From assembly GCF_045635475.1 (NCBI RefSeq), contig NZ_JBJGXI010000004.1:93958-157957 (forward strand): a DNA stretch of 64,000 nucleotides, written 5' to 3'. Shown piece by piece: positions 26,047 to 34,489 of the stretch. The first letter of the stretch is position 1; every line of letters starts with the position of its first letter. The translations under genes were made by a program, and so were the position numbers. Under the pieces are notes generated by a model. It saw only the letters and a list, made by a program, of their open reading frames with translations. It had not been told where the DNA came from and did not search any database. The stretch is from JBJGXI01 sp045635475 (GTDB lineage: Bacteria > Bacillota > Bacilli > Bacillales > Amphibacillaceae).

Positions 26047-27450
26047 TTAAAGAACAAAGGTAATGGTTGTATAGAGCACGGTAGAAATTGTAGCCGCAAT
26101 TAGAGCTGGTTTTAGTTTGAACCGTGCATAATCCATTACTTCTAAATCCAAGATATTTGCTAATGTATTGGTGTCATCACTTAAAGGAGAGGCGAAAGCG
26201 CCAAATGAACCACTCGCAAATACTGCTCCAATTACTAAAGGCATGGAGACGTCAGCTACAGTCGATAAGGAAATTCCCAAAGGCATTAATATGCCCCATG
26301 TGCCCCATGCAGAGCCAATAAAGTAAGAGACAATACAGCCAAATAAAAACAATAGCGGTGTAATAAACATGGCAGGTATCCAATCTGCGTAAGACGTTAC
26401 AAATGCAGAGAAGCCCAATTCATCTGTTACAGATGACAATCCCCAGACAACGGACAAGAGCACAATCACTGACATTAACTCATTCCCGCCGTTAATAAAA
26501 CTGCTTAACAGTTGCTGCAGTGGAAAACGTTGTAGCATAAAAAGTACAACTGAGAGAAAGGTTGTCATGATAAGCGCGATGACCATTGCCTGTAGGACGT
26601 TTGCTTTCACAAAAGCTTGAAATAAAGAATAACCTTGGCTCTGTCCATCCCACCAAGTCAAAAATAAGGTAAGGCTAATTACTAAAACAATTGGAATAAG
26701 TAAGTTCCATGGTTTATCAGGCAAGTCTTTTGAGACAGCGGGGTGACAATCGTGCCAGTCATCTTCCTCTTCCTCAGCGTCCATTTCTGTAGGTGCGTCA
26801 GAATGAGAAGGGTGAAAAAAACTTAAGTATATGCCTACCAGAATAATAACAATTGCAAAAAAATTAAAAGGGATACTTTGAATAAACAAAGTGTACGGAT
26901 CAATAGTTCCACCGATTTGTTCAGTGGAAATTTGAATAACAGAAACCATATAACCGACAAAGGCAGTCGCCACTGGTATTAGTACAATTACAGGCGTTGC
27001 GGTTGTTTCAATAACAAAGCCGAGCTCTTTTGTCGTCATTTTTACTTTTTTAAGAAGTGCTTTCATGATTGGTGCAATCGTTACGAATCGGAAGGTCGGT
27101 GCACTAAAGGTTCCGATTGTTGAGATGTAGGTCATAAATAATGCTTGCTTCTTACTTGTAATCCGTTCTGATGCAGTTTCAACAAAGCCTTTAATCCCGC
27201 CTGTAGATTTAATCATACCGATTAGTCCGGAAAAGACGTACAAAAACACGATGATTTTTATGTTGTTTTCATCAATTAAGGCTTGTACAAGATAGTGAAG
27301 CATTGTTTCCATTCCATCAATAATCGAGGGGGATATTAAATAGGAACCAATTAATAGTCCTAATAATAAGCCAGGCAATACTTGCTTGGTGATCATAGCA
27401 ATTGGAATGACGACTAGAAACGGAATGATCGATGTCCAGCTAGCTTCCAT
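26047..27450 (-). CDS. NhaC-family Na+/H+ antiporter
   Basis: A 467-residue membrane protein with about 11-12 helices. TASERITSKKQALFMTYISTIGTFSAPTFRFVTIAPIMK and the C-terminal GSAWGTWGILMPLGISLSTVADVSMPLVIGAVFASGSFGAFASPLSDDT are characteristic of the NhaC/ArsB-related antiporters (the latter carries the conserved SPxSDDT). It has an acidic cytoplasmic loop (MDAEEEEDDWHDC near 220-232). Expected to expel Na+ at alkaline pH; it could carry other ions, as some NhaC paralogues exchange malate/lactate. AGGTGAA precedes the ATG. Confidence 0.88.
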   Translation of the reverse strand: MEASWTSIIPFLVVIPIAMITKQVLPGLLLGLLIGSYLISPSIIDGMETMLHYLVQALIDENNIKIIVFLYVFSGLIGMIKSTGGIKGFVETASERITSKKQALFMTYISTIGTFSAPTFRFVTIAPIMKALLKKVKMTTKELGFVIETTATPVIVLIPVATAFVGYMVSVIQISTEQIGGTIDPYTLFIQSIPFNFFAIVIILVGIYLSFFHPSHSDAPTEMDAEEEEDDWHDCHPAVSKDLPDKPWNLLIPIVLVISLTLFLTWWDGQSQGYSLFQAFVKANVLQAMVIALIMTTFLSVVLFMLQRFPLQQLLSSFINGGNELMSVIVLLSVVWGLSSVTDELGFSAFVTSYADWIPAMFITPLLFLFGCIVSYFIGSAWGTWGILMPLGISLSTVADVSMPLVIGAVFASGSFGAFASPLSDDTNTLANILDLEVMDYARFKLKPALIAATISTVLYTTITFVL

Positions 27451-27593
27451 GAAACTTCACCTATCCTAATCTGAATTTGTTGATCAAGTGTAGCGTGCGA
27501 TTAAAATAAGCTTATTATGCAAAAACGTATAATCTTGTCGTACTAAATCATTTAACTTGACACATGCTATGAAATAGGAGGAAACTGTAATAA

Positions 27594-29036
27594 TTGAGTC
27601 ATGATAATTTGGAGAAAGAAGGGTACAAAATGGATAATTCGGTATCACAAAATGCTGAAGAAATTAAAATTGCACCTTTAATTACGGTATTGATTTCTGG
27701 TGCATTTATTGCAATATTAAATCAAACTTTATTAGCAACTGCATTGCCAAAAATAATGATTGATTTGGATATTACAGAGAATACAGCCCAATGGCTAACG
27801 ACTGTATTTATGCTAGTAAATGGAATTATGATCCCAATAACAGCCTTTTTAATTGAAACATTCACAACTAGACGCTTGTTTCTAACCGCAATGGGCTTGT
27901 TTGCACTTGGTACACTTATTTGTGCTATTTCACCAAGCTTCTCACTGCTCATTGTCGGTAGGATTGTCCAGGCAGGTGGGGCGGGTATTATGATGCCGCT
28001 TATGCAAACAATCTTTTTCGTCGTATTTCCAATTGAAAAAAGAGGACAGGCAATGGGGCTGTTTGGCTTAGTTATTGCATTCGCACCAGCAATCGGTCCA
28101 ACTCTTTCTGGTTATTTAGTAGAACAGTTTGATTGGCGCGTATTGTTTTATGTTGTTCTACCAATCGCAATCATTGATCTGATTTTTGCATATTTCCTAT
28201 TAAAGAACGTGACGAAGCAATCGTTTCCGAAGCTCGATTATTGGTCAGTCGTGTTATCTACACTAGGTTTTGGTAGTCTGCTATATGGATTCAGTAGTGC
28301 AGGCAATAAGGGCTGGGGAAGTATATTAGTTCTTACCATGATAGCAGTCGGGGTTATATCCCTTTTTGCTTTTATAACGCGTCAGTTCAAATTAAAACAA
28401 CCAATCTTAGAATTTCGAGTCTTTAAATACGGTGTGTTCACACTGTCAACCGCATTAGGTATGATTGTATTTATTTCAATGATTGGCGGTGCGACAATCA
28501 TGCCAATTTATATGCAAAAGATGCACCATTTTACCGCTTTTGAATCAGGGTTGATGCTATTACCTGGTGCGATAATTATGGGGATTATGTCGCCGATTAG
28601 TGGAAGAATTTTCGATAAAGTTGGCGCAAGATGGTTGGCGTTTACAGGCTTAATTATTGTAACTGTTTCAACATTATTCTTTACACAGCTAACTTCTACA
28701 ACATCGTTCACATACATGACAGTAGTTTATGCAATTCGAATGTTTGGCGTCGCCCTTGTGATGATGCCTGTTACTACAGCAGGGCTCAATCAACTGCCAC
28801 AAAGATTAATTGCCCACGGCACCGCAATGAACAATACGATGCGCCAAGTGTCCGGCTCGATTGGTACCGCATTGCTCGTAACAATCATGACCAATAGTGC
28901 ATTGGATCCAACTGTACACGGAATGGAAGGAATGATTCATGGTGTGAATGTTTCCTTCTTAGTTGCCGCAATAGTAAGTGGGATCGGAATCATATTGGCG
29001 TTTTTCTTAAGAAAGACAACACCTGCTGAGGATTAG
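27594..29036 (+). CDS. MFS multidrug exporter, DHA2 (EmrB/QacA) family
   Basis: 480 residues (from TTG) with 14 hydrophobic helices. TTVFMLVNGIMIPITAFLIETFTTRRLFLTAMGLFALGTLICA is the loop 2-3 region of DHA2 exporters and VGRIVQAGGAGIMMPLMQ the motif C region; LLPGAIIMGIMSPISGRIFDKVGARWLAFTG is the second-half A-like motif. It exports drugs or related hydrophobic compounds with the proton gradient. Start uncertain: AGGAGG sits 12 bases before TTG 27594, while ATG 27630 (MDNSVSQN) has GAAGGG 7 bases upstream. Confidence 0.9.
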   Translation: MSHDNLEKEGYKMDNSVSQNAEEIKIAPLITVLISGAFIAILNQTLLATALPKIMIDLDITENTAQWLTTVFMLVNGIMIPITAFLIETFTTRRLFLTAMGLFALGTLICAISPSFSLLIVGRIVQAGGAGIMMPLMQTIFFVVFPIEKRGQAMGLFGLVIAFAPAIGPTLSGYLVEQFDWRVLFYVVLPIAIIDLIFAYFLLKNVTKQSFPKLDYWSVVLSTLGFGSLLYGFSSAGNKGWGSILVLTMIAVGVISLFAFITRQFKLKQPILEFRVFKYGVFTLSTALGMIVFISMIGGATIMPIYMQKMHHFTAFESGLMLLPGAIIMGIMSPISGRIFDKVGARWLAFTGLIIVTVSTLFFTQLTSTTSFTYMTVVYAIRMFGVALVMMPVTTAGLNQLPQRLIAHGTAMNNTMRQVSGSIGTALLVTIMTNSALDPTVHGMEGMIHGVNVSFLVAAIVSGIGIILAFFLRKTTPAED

Positions 29037-29046
29037 AAAGATAGAT

Positions 29047-29076
29047 AAAAACCGATTAGATTTCTGATCGGTTTTT
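29047..29076 (+). terminator. Terminator of the MFS gene
   Basis: AAAAACCGAT / ATCGGTTTTT, 10-bp arms, directly after the stop codon. Confidence 0.88.
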
Positions 29077-29220
29077 ATTAAAACTTCCTCACCATTTTCA
29101 AATTTGCTAGTAAGGTTATATACAAAAACTAGATCAATGCTGAATAACCACAATTTGCTTTCCGGGCTTGTTCTGACATCTTTTCAACTTAGCTCATGCA
29201 TAGCTTAAATCTAATAAAAA

Positions 29221-29253
29221 ACGAGTACAAATCACAGCGTGATTTGTACTCGT
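29221..29253. terminator. Strong terminator of the qox operon
   Basis: 15-bp perfect arms ACGAGTACAAATCAC / GTGATTTGTACTCGT with a 3-nt loop. T-runs occur on both strands, so it works in both directions. Confidence 0.92.
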
Positions 29254-29266
29254 TTTTTTGTGAATA

Positions 29267-29569
29267 TTAATGTGCTGCATGCCCGGTTGTTAACACCCAG
29301 ATTGAGCCGAAAACAATAATCAAGGCCATAAACACGCTGTATATAATATTGATATAGTTTGTTTTACCGTCTTTTCCTTCATTAATGTGCATGAACATAA
29401 ACAATTGCACACCAGCTTGGAAAATGGCAAGTGTGCCAATAATCCACATAATAACATTACCAGACAGATTCGTTCTAAGTGCGATAATAGCAGCAAGTAC
29501 TGTCATTGCTATTGAAAGGAAAAAACCGACCACATGGTTTGTAGGGAACGTACTTTGTTTGTTTTCCAC
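29267..29569 (-). CDS. qoxD: Cytochrome aa3-type quinol oxidase subunit IV
   Basis: 100 residues with three membrane helices (about 12-30, 40-60 and 76-95), and the QoxD/CyoD pattern GNVIMWIIGTLAIFQAGVQLFMFMHINEGKDG. Last gene of qoxABCD. GTG start, one base after the qoxC stop codon, indicating translational coupling. It assists assembly of the CuB site in subunit I in related oxidases. Confidence 0.92.
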   Translation of the reverse strand: MENKQSTFPTNHVVGFFLSIAMTVLAAIIALRTNLSGNVIMWIIGTLAIFQAGVQLFMFMHINEGKDGKTNYINIIYSVFMALIIVFGSIWVLTTGHAAH

Positions 29570-29570
29570 C

Positions 29571-30170
29571 TTACATCACCAACCCTTTCAAATACACAAA
29601 TGTGAAAATAAAGATCCAAACAACATCAAGAAAGTGCCAATAAAGACTTGCGATAAATATTTTTCTAGTCGTAACTGCTGTAAGCCCTCTTCTGATTACT
29701 TGGATAATCAATAACGACATCCAACCGATCCCTAATGATACGTGTAAACCGTGAGTACCTAAAAGGGTAAAGAATGCGGATAGAAATCCACTCGTTTGGA
29801 TTGTTGCACCTTCATGAACATAATGAATAAATTCATTGATTTCCATGTAAACAAACCCAAATCCAAGAAGTAAGGTAACAACTAACCATACAACCATATC
29901 TCTACGGTTATTGTGGCGCATTTCATGGATAGCAAGGCCGCAAGTGAAACTACTTGTTAGTAGTATAAATGTTTGTATTAGAACATCTTTTATAACAAAT
30001 AATTCGTCACCAGCAGGTCCACCCGCTGTGTTGTGTTCCAGTACAAAGTAAGAAGCAAAGATAGTGGAGAATAAAATGATCTCTGCACCAAGGAAAATCC
30101 AGAAACCTAAGATATTCATTTCGTTTTGCTTTGTACTATATTCTAAGGGTACAGATTGATGTGATCCCAT
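29571..30170 (-). CDS. qoxC: Cytochrome aa3-type quinol oxidase subunit III
   Basis: 199 residues with five membrane helices, the short subunit III of quinol oxidases. NILGFWIFLGAEIILFSTIFASYFVL is the first helix with the conserved Glu, and TLLGTHGLHVSLGIGWM carries the conserved H-x-x-H near residue 137. Its ATG overlaps the qoxB stop codon by one base (TAATG). GAGAGGTGA ribosome site. Confidence 0.94.
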   Translation of the reverse strand: MGSHQSVPLEYSTKQNEMNILGFWIFLGAEIILFSTIFASYFVLEHNTAGGPAGDELFVIKDVLIQTFILLTSSFTCGLAIHEMRHNNRRDMVVWLVVTLLLGFGFVYMEINEFIHYVHEGATIQTSGFLSAFFTLLGTHGLHVSLGIGWMSLLIIQVIRRGLTAVTTRKIFIASLYWHFLDVVWIFIFTFVYLKGLVM

Positions 30171-32113
30171 TATAAGTCACCTCTCCCTTTGCGTTCGGTT
30201 TCTATGATCTCATCAACAGGAACATGAAACCCATCATCGTAATCAAACGAATTGGCTATTAAACCGATAATGATAAGTACTGCAGAAACAGCCGCTAATA
30301 TAAACCATTCAAATACAAGGAAGAAACCGACAATAGCAAACGCTACACCCATATAGATTGGTGTCCATGAGTTGCTTGGTAAGTGTATTGGTTTAATTTT
30401 ATCTTTCTGAATACGGGTTTTCCCTGATTTTTTCATTTTCCAAAATTCATCGATACTAGTAACTTCAGGTGTTGTTGCAAAATTATAATGCGGTGCTGGT
30501 GATGGAATAGACCATTCCAATGTACGAGCATCCCAAGGATCGCCGCCAATATTTCTTGGCGCATAACGGAAACTCCAGTACAAGTTGTAACATAATGCTG
30601 CAAAACCAGCAGCTAAAATTAATGAACCAAAAGCAGATAATCCAAGTAACGGACCCCATCCAGTTTCGGCAGAATAGGTGTACATTCTACGAGACATACC
30701 GTCTAATCCTACGAAGAACATCGGCATAAATGTTATATTGAAACCTATTGTAAATAACCAGAAATGCCATTTACCAATTTTTTCGTTCAATTTAAAGCCA
30801 AACATTTTCGGCCACCAATAATACAATCCAGCAAATACGGCAAATACTACACCAGGAATCAATGTATAGTGGAAGTGAGCCACTAGGAACATCGTGTTAT
30901 GGTACTGGTAATCAGCAGCTGCCATGGCAAGCATAACCCCTGTAACCCCACCAATCGTGAAGCATGGAATAAATGCGAGCGACCATAGCATTGCGTTCGT
31001 AAACTTTATTCGACCTTTACGCATTGTAAACAGCCAGTTAAAGATTTTAACCCCAGTAGGGATCGCAATCAGCATCGTTGTTAAAGAGAAGAAGGTGTTT
31101 ACTGGTGCGCTGTTTCCCATGGTAAAGAAGTGGTGTACCCACACAAGCATACTTAAAAATGCAATACCAACAACAGACCATACCATTGTTTTGTATCCAT
31201 ATAGATTTTTTCTTGAAAATGTTGAAATAATATCGGAATACATACCGAATGCTGGTAAGACAACGATATAAACTTCAGGATGTCCCCAGAGCCAGAATAA
31301 GTTTAGCCACAACATCGGGTCTCCACCAGCGGCAACGGTGAAAAAGTGTGTGCCGAATAGACGATCTAATGTCATAAATGCTAAAGCAACTGTAAAAATA
31401 GGGAATGCCGCTACGATAATTGCAGAAGTAACGAGCGAAGTCCACGTGAACATTGGCATTTTCATTAACGTCATACCGGGTGCTCTCATCTTCAGAATCG
31501 TAACGATAAAGTTAATCCCCGAGGCAAGTGTACCAATACCTGCAATCTGTATCGCGATCGCATAATAGTTGTTTCCTACACCAGGTGTAAATTCTTTCCC
31601 TGCAAATGGAAAGTAGGAAGTCCAGCCAGCATCCGGTGAACCACCGATAACGAATGATATATTAAACAGCATCGCTGCGCCAAAAAATAACCAAAAGCTA
31701 AGTGCATTTAATTTTGGAAACGCAACGTCGCGTGCACCGATTTGTAAGGGTAACACAACGTTCATAATCCCAATTAACATCGGCATCGCCATAAACAAAA
31801 TCATAATAACGCCGTGCGTAGTAAATACTTCATTGTAGTGTTGCGCATCTAAAAATTCCATATTGGGTCTAGATGTTTGTGCTTTCATCATTAAACCATC
31901 TATGCCACCACGGAAAAACATTAATACACCAGAGATGATGTACATAATACCTAATCGTTTATGATCAACGGTCGTGAACCATTCTTTCCACAACCATGTC
32001 CATTTCTTTAGATAGGTGATTAATCCTACTAAGCCAACCATGGTTAGGGCAATGGCAATTTGTGAAGCTAAAATAAGTGGATCACCTGTAACAAAGAATT
32101 TGTCTAAAGACAT
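30170..32113 (-). CDS. qoxB: Cytochrome aa3-type quinol oxidase subunit I
   Basis: 647 residues, the catalytic subunit with about 15 helices. WLWGHPEVYIVVLPAFG holds the CuB His and cross-linked Tyr, WVHHFFTMG the other two CuB His, and FLVAHFHYTLIPGVVFA the heme a/a3 ligands. It oxidises menaquinol, reduces O2 to water and pumps protons. The C-terminal cytoplasmic tail (about 540-647) has the usual QoxB extension. GGAGGGG precedes the ATG. Confidence 0.96.
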   Translation of the reverse strand: MSLDKFFVTGDPLILASQIAIALTMVGLVGLITYLKKWTWLWKEWFTTVDHKRLGIMYIISGVLMFFRGGIDGLMMKAQTSRPNMEFLDAQHYNEVFTTHGVIMILFMAMPMLIGIMNVVLPLQIGARDVAFPKLNALSFWLFFGAAMLFNISFVIGGSPDAGWTSYFPFAGKEFTPGVGNNYYAIAIQIAGIGTLASGINFIVTILKMRAPGMTLMKMPMFTWTSLVTSAIIVAAFPIFTVALAFMTLDRLFGTHFFTVAAGGDPMLWLNLFWLWGHPEVYIVVLPAFGMYSDIISTFSRKNLYGYKTMVWSVVGIAFLSMLVWVHHFFTMGNSAPVNTFFSLTTMLIAIPTGVKIFNWLFTMRKGRIKFTNAMLWSLAFIPCFTIGGVTGVMLAMAAADYQYHNTMFLVAHFHYTLIPGVVFAVFAGLYYWWPKMFGFKLNEKIGKWHFWLFTIGFNITFMPMFFVGLDGMSRRMYTYSAETGWGPLLGLSAFGSLILAAGFAALCYNLYWSFRYAPRNIGGDPWDARTLEWSIPSPAPHYNFATTPEVTSIDEFWKMKKSGKTRIQKDKIKPIHLPSNSWTPIYMGVAFAIVGFFLVFEWFILAAVSAVLIIIGLIANSFDYDDGFHVPVDEIIETERKGRGDL

Positions 32114-32116
32114 CAG

Positions 32117-33118
32117 TTATTCCCCTCCCATTTCATGATGGTCGTGCTCAGTGGATTCTGTACTTGCTTCATCATGGTGTTCATGTTCAGTAGTTTCAGA
32201 ACTGTGCTCCCCGTGATTAGAATCAGAATGCTCATCTCCATGATGAATTTCATATAGATCAGGATTTAGATATTCTGTTGAAGAGCCATCATGCGCATGG
32301 TTAACCCATTGCAAATGTGTTTCATTATATGTCTCTCTCCCAATTACAGTAGGCTCAAGTAATTCTGCGTATTTCTCTTCAGTAAGTACATCTGCCGTAT
32401 TCTGTACTTCCTCAACCCATTCTTCAAATGCTGCAGGTGTTTGAGCAAGAACTTCAAATTCCATATCGGCATAGCCTTTACCATTGTAGTTCGTATTTCT
32501 TCCATAGTAAGAACCAGGACTATCTGCTACCAAATAAAGCTTTGTTTCCATGTTGGCCATTGTATACTTTTGACCACCAAGCTGTGGCACCCAAAATGAT
32601 TGCATCGTACCTGCAGAAGTCATTTTAAATAAGACCGGTCGATCTTCCGGAATGTTTAAGTAATTGACTGTTTCGATATTCTGTTCAGGGTAACTGAAAA
32701 TCCACTTCCAGTCAGCAGATGTAACATTGATCACCAACGGTTCTTGATCTTCATAACCTTCAGGAACATCTTCAATATCATAAATTGCTTTTGTTGTTGG
32801 AATCATTAAAATGATTATGATGATTACTGGAATCACAAACCATACAAATTCCAATTTTGGATTACCTTCTTCTTCAGGTGGCTCATAGTCCATGTTGTCT
32901 TTTCTTTCACGGTATTTCCAAACAATAACAATGAAAAGCAAATAAACAACAAGCACAATTACAGCCATCAAAATAATTGAAAAAATAATTAGATCAGAAA
33001 TATTCTTAGCTACTGGACCTTGAGGGTCAAAAACAAGCATGTTCGTTTCACATCCGCTTAAAACAGCTAAAATTAAAATCGAGAAAACGGAAAGAAATCG
33101 AAAACGTAAAAACTTCAC
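32117..33118 (-). CDS. qoxA: Cytochrome aa3-type quinol oxidase subunit II
   Basis: 333 residues. A lipoprotein signal has lipobox LSGC (Cys23). Two membrane helices (about 42-66 and 88-108) are followed by an extracytoplasmic cupredoxin domain. The CuA ligands (Cys-x3-Cys) of cytochrome c oxidases are absent, which identifies a quinol oxidase. FWVPQLGGQKYTMANMETKL and DSPGSYYGRNTNYNGKGYADM are subunit II motifs. Unusually, the last 50 or so residues are a His/Glu-rich tail (HHGDEH, EHEHHDE, EHDHHEMGGE). GTG start with AAGGGAGC upstream; first gene of qoxABCD. Confidence 0.95.
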   Translation of the reverse strand: MKFLRFRFLSVFSILILAVLSGCETNMLVFDPQGPVAKNISDLIIFSIILMAVIVLVVYLLFIVIVWKYRERKDNMDYEPPEEEGNPKLEFVWFVIPVIIIIILMIPTTKAIYDIEDVPEGYEDQEPLVINVTSADWKWIFSYPEQNIETVNYLNIPEDRPVLFKMTSAGTMQSFWVPQLGGQKYTMANMETKLYLVADSPGSYYGRNTNYNGKGYADMEFEVLAQTPAAFEEWVEEVQNTADVLTEEKYAELLEPTVIGRETYNETHLQWVNHAHDGSSTEYLNPDLYEIHHGDEHSDSNHGEHSSETTEHEHHDEASTESTEHDHHEMGGE

Positions 33119-33184
33119 TGAAAGTGCTCCCTTCTTTCTATACTAAAACGTTAATTAAATATGAAAACTACACACATATTTTTT

Positions 33185-33288
33185 GTCGATTTCAAAATAA
33201 CGATCTTGAACCATTCACGTGCAGATTAGACCATTCCAAGGCGATAATTAGCTGCTATTGGCTGTGTATGGTAGTTGTGAAATTGACT
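33185..33288. repeat. Decayed palindromic element of the AGTCAATTTCA family
   Basis: The right end TAGTTGTGAAATTGACT matches the ends at 19212 and 23650. The left end GTCGATTTCAAAATAAC is a diverged complement (about 15 of 20 matches). It lies upstream of qoxA. The rest of 33119-33495 has no recognised gene. Confidence 0.45.
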
Positions 33289-33495
33289 TATCTTAGAAAA
33301 AATTACTTTTATAACGATTATCGCTACATCATATTACCATGGAAAATACGCAATAAATGTAGGTGAGAGATTTCGCCACAATTGTAGCAATAAAGCTCAG
33401 TAGTGCCAGTTATTTCTATTTCAAAATACGTACATGAGTCTTGTTACTCCGACAAATACTAAGCTTGAAACTTCAAGAAAGAAGAGGTGGGAAAA

Positions 33496-33675
33496 ATGGG
33501 CAGAGATGACCATAATCATAAAAGAGGGTCGAAAACAAAATTAGCACAAACACCGAAACAGCAGCTAAAAGAAAGCGATGGATTTGATGTGGAATTTTCA
33601 CAAGAGCTTGCTGATCATGAGGATGTAGAAGCGCAAGAAAGAGCACGTGCAGCTGATGCACGCGCGAAAGACTAA
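33496..33675 (+). CDS. YfhD-like small protein
   Basis: 59 residues, highly charged. MGRDDHNHKRGSKTKLAQ and the C-terminal DVEFSQELADHEDVEAQERARAADARAKD closely fit the YfhD family, found only in spore formers and linked to the spore. The start at 33496 has GAGGTG about 8 bases upstream; an in-frame GTG at 33487 overlaps that site. The following SASP gene is 54 bases downstream, so the two may share a forespore promoter (inference). Confidence 0.8.
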   Translation: MGRDDHNHKRGSKTKLAQTPKQQLKESDGFDVEFSQELADHEDVEAQERARAADARAKD

Positions 33676-33729
33676 GGAGAATGGTGGCCATTTGGTCACC
33701 ATCTTTTCATATAAAGAGGTGAGACTAAC

Positions 33730-33981
33730 ATGTCTAGAAGAAATAAAATTCTAGTTCCGAGTGCACGCAAAGGTTTAGACGAACTAAAGGCTAAAGTAAG
33801 TCATGCGAATTCCGCTAGTGATGCTAAATATGAAGTTGCTAAAGAGCAGGGTGTCCATTTAAATAGAGGATATAATGGTGAAATAAAAGCAAAAGACGCT
33901 GGTAAAATCGGGGGTAATATTGGCGGGAGTATGGTCAAAGAACTAATCAACATGGCCAAGCAGGATTTGGCGAAGAAGTGA
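33730..33981 (+). CDS. Alpha/beta-type small acid-soluble spore protein
   Basis: 83 residues. LVPSARKGLDELKAKVSHANSAS..KYEVAKEQGVHLNRGYNGEIKAKDAGKIGGNIGGSMVKELI has both conserved SASP blocks; KYEVAKEQGV is the region cut by the germination protease Gpr, and GGNIGGSMVKELI the DNA-binding C-terminal block. It is somewhat longer and more Lys-rich at the start than SspA-D. In the forespore it coats DNA and protects it from UV and heat. AAAGAGGTGAG precedes the ATG. Confidence 0.92.
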   Translation: MSRRNKILVPSARKGLDELKAKVSHANSASDAKYEVAKEQGVHLNRGYNGEIKAKDAGKIGGNIGGSMVKELINMAKQDLAKK

Positions 33982-33996
33982 TATATTTTAAACAAG

Positions 33997-34029
33997 AAAC
34001 GCATGGATCCTCTGTTGATCCATGCGTTT
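33997..34029. terminator. Bidirectional terminator between SASP and bacilliredoxin genes
   Basis: 13-bp arms AAACGCATGGATC / GATCCATGCGTTT with a 7-nt loop, between convergent genes. Confidence 0.85.
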
Positions 34030-34035
34030 GCTTCC

Positions 34036-34470
34036 TTATTCAGCACAATGCTGGTTATAAGATTGTACTAAATTATTAACGATTTCCTCTACATCATGAT
34101 CCTCAATCTCTTCACGTGGGATGAAATGTAACACTTTCCCATCTTTCATTAATGCCATTGAAGGAGAAGATGGTTCAATTCCCACAAGGTATTCCCGCAT
34201 GCGAGCAGTTGCTTCACGGTCTTGACCAGCAAAGACGGTGACAAGATTTTTGGGTTTTTTCGTATGTTGTAATGAAGTCCGAACTGCTGGACGTGCTAAA
34301 CCTGCTGCACAACCGCAAACTGAATTTACAACAACTAATGATGTGTCTTTCATAGTTGAAATAAAATCATCAACTTGTTCTGGCGCCGTAAGCTCGTTAA
34401 AACCGGCTTCAGTTAATTCATCACGCATCGGTTGCGATATTTCCTTCATATATTGTTCATAAGGATGCAT
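34036..34470 (-). CDS. brxA: Bacilliredoxin (YphP-like)
   Basis: 144 residues, the usual length. VVVNSVCGCAAGLARPA carries the active-site CGC motif (Cys52, Cys54) of the DUF1094 bacilliredoxins, which remove bacillithiol from oxidised proteins. The sequence is nearer to YphP/BrxA (MHPYEQYMKEISQPMRDELT, VHFIPRHEIEGHD-like end) than to YqiW/BrxB. GGAGGA precedes the ATG. It lies 19 bases after the CvfC/YpgR gene on the same strand, so they are co-transcribed. Confidence 0.9.
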   Translation of the reverse strand: MHPYEQYMKEISQPMRDELTEAGFNELTAPEQVDDFISTMKDTSLVVVNSVCGCAAGLARPAVRTSLQHTKKPKNLVTVFAGQDREATARMREYLVGIEPSSPSMALMKDGKVLHFIPREEIEDHDVEEIVNNLVQSYNQHCAE

Positions 34471-34489
34471 AAAAAGTTCCTCCTATATT

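Noticed and set aside
32117..33118. Cytochrome c oxidase subunit II (CtaC)
   Set aside because: The CuA ligand pair Cys-x3-Cys is absent and all four genes fit the quinol oxidase order.
33433..33461. Sigma-G promoter before the YfhD-like and SASP genes
   Set aside because: TGAGTC...AATACTA is only loosely like the consensus and the spacing does not fit well.
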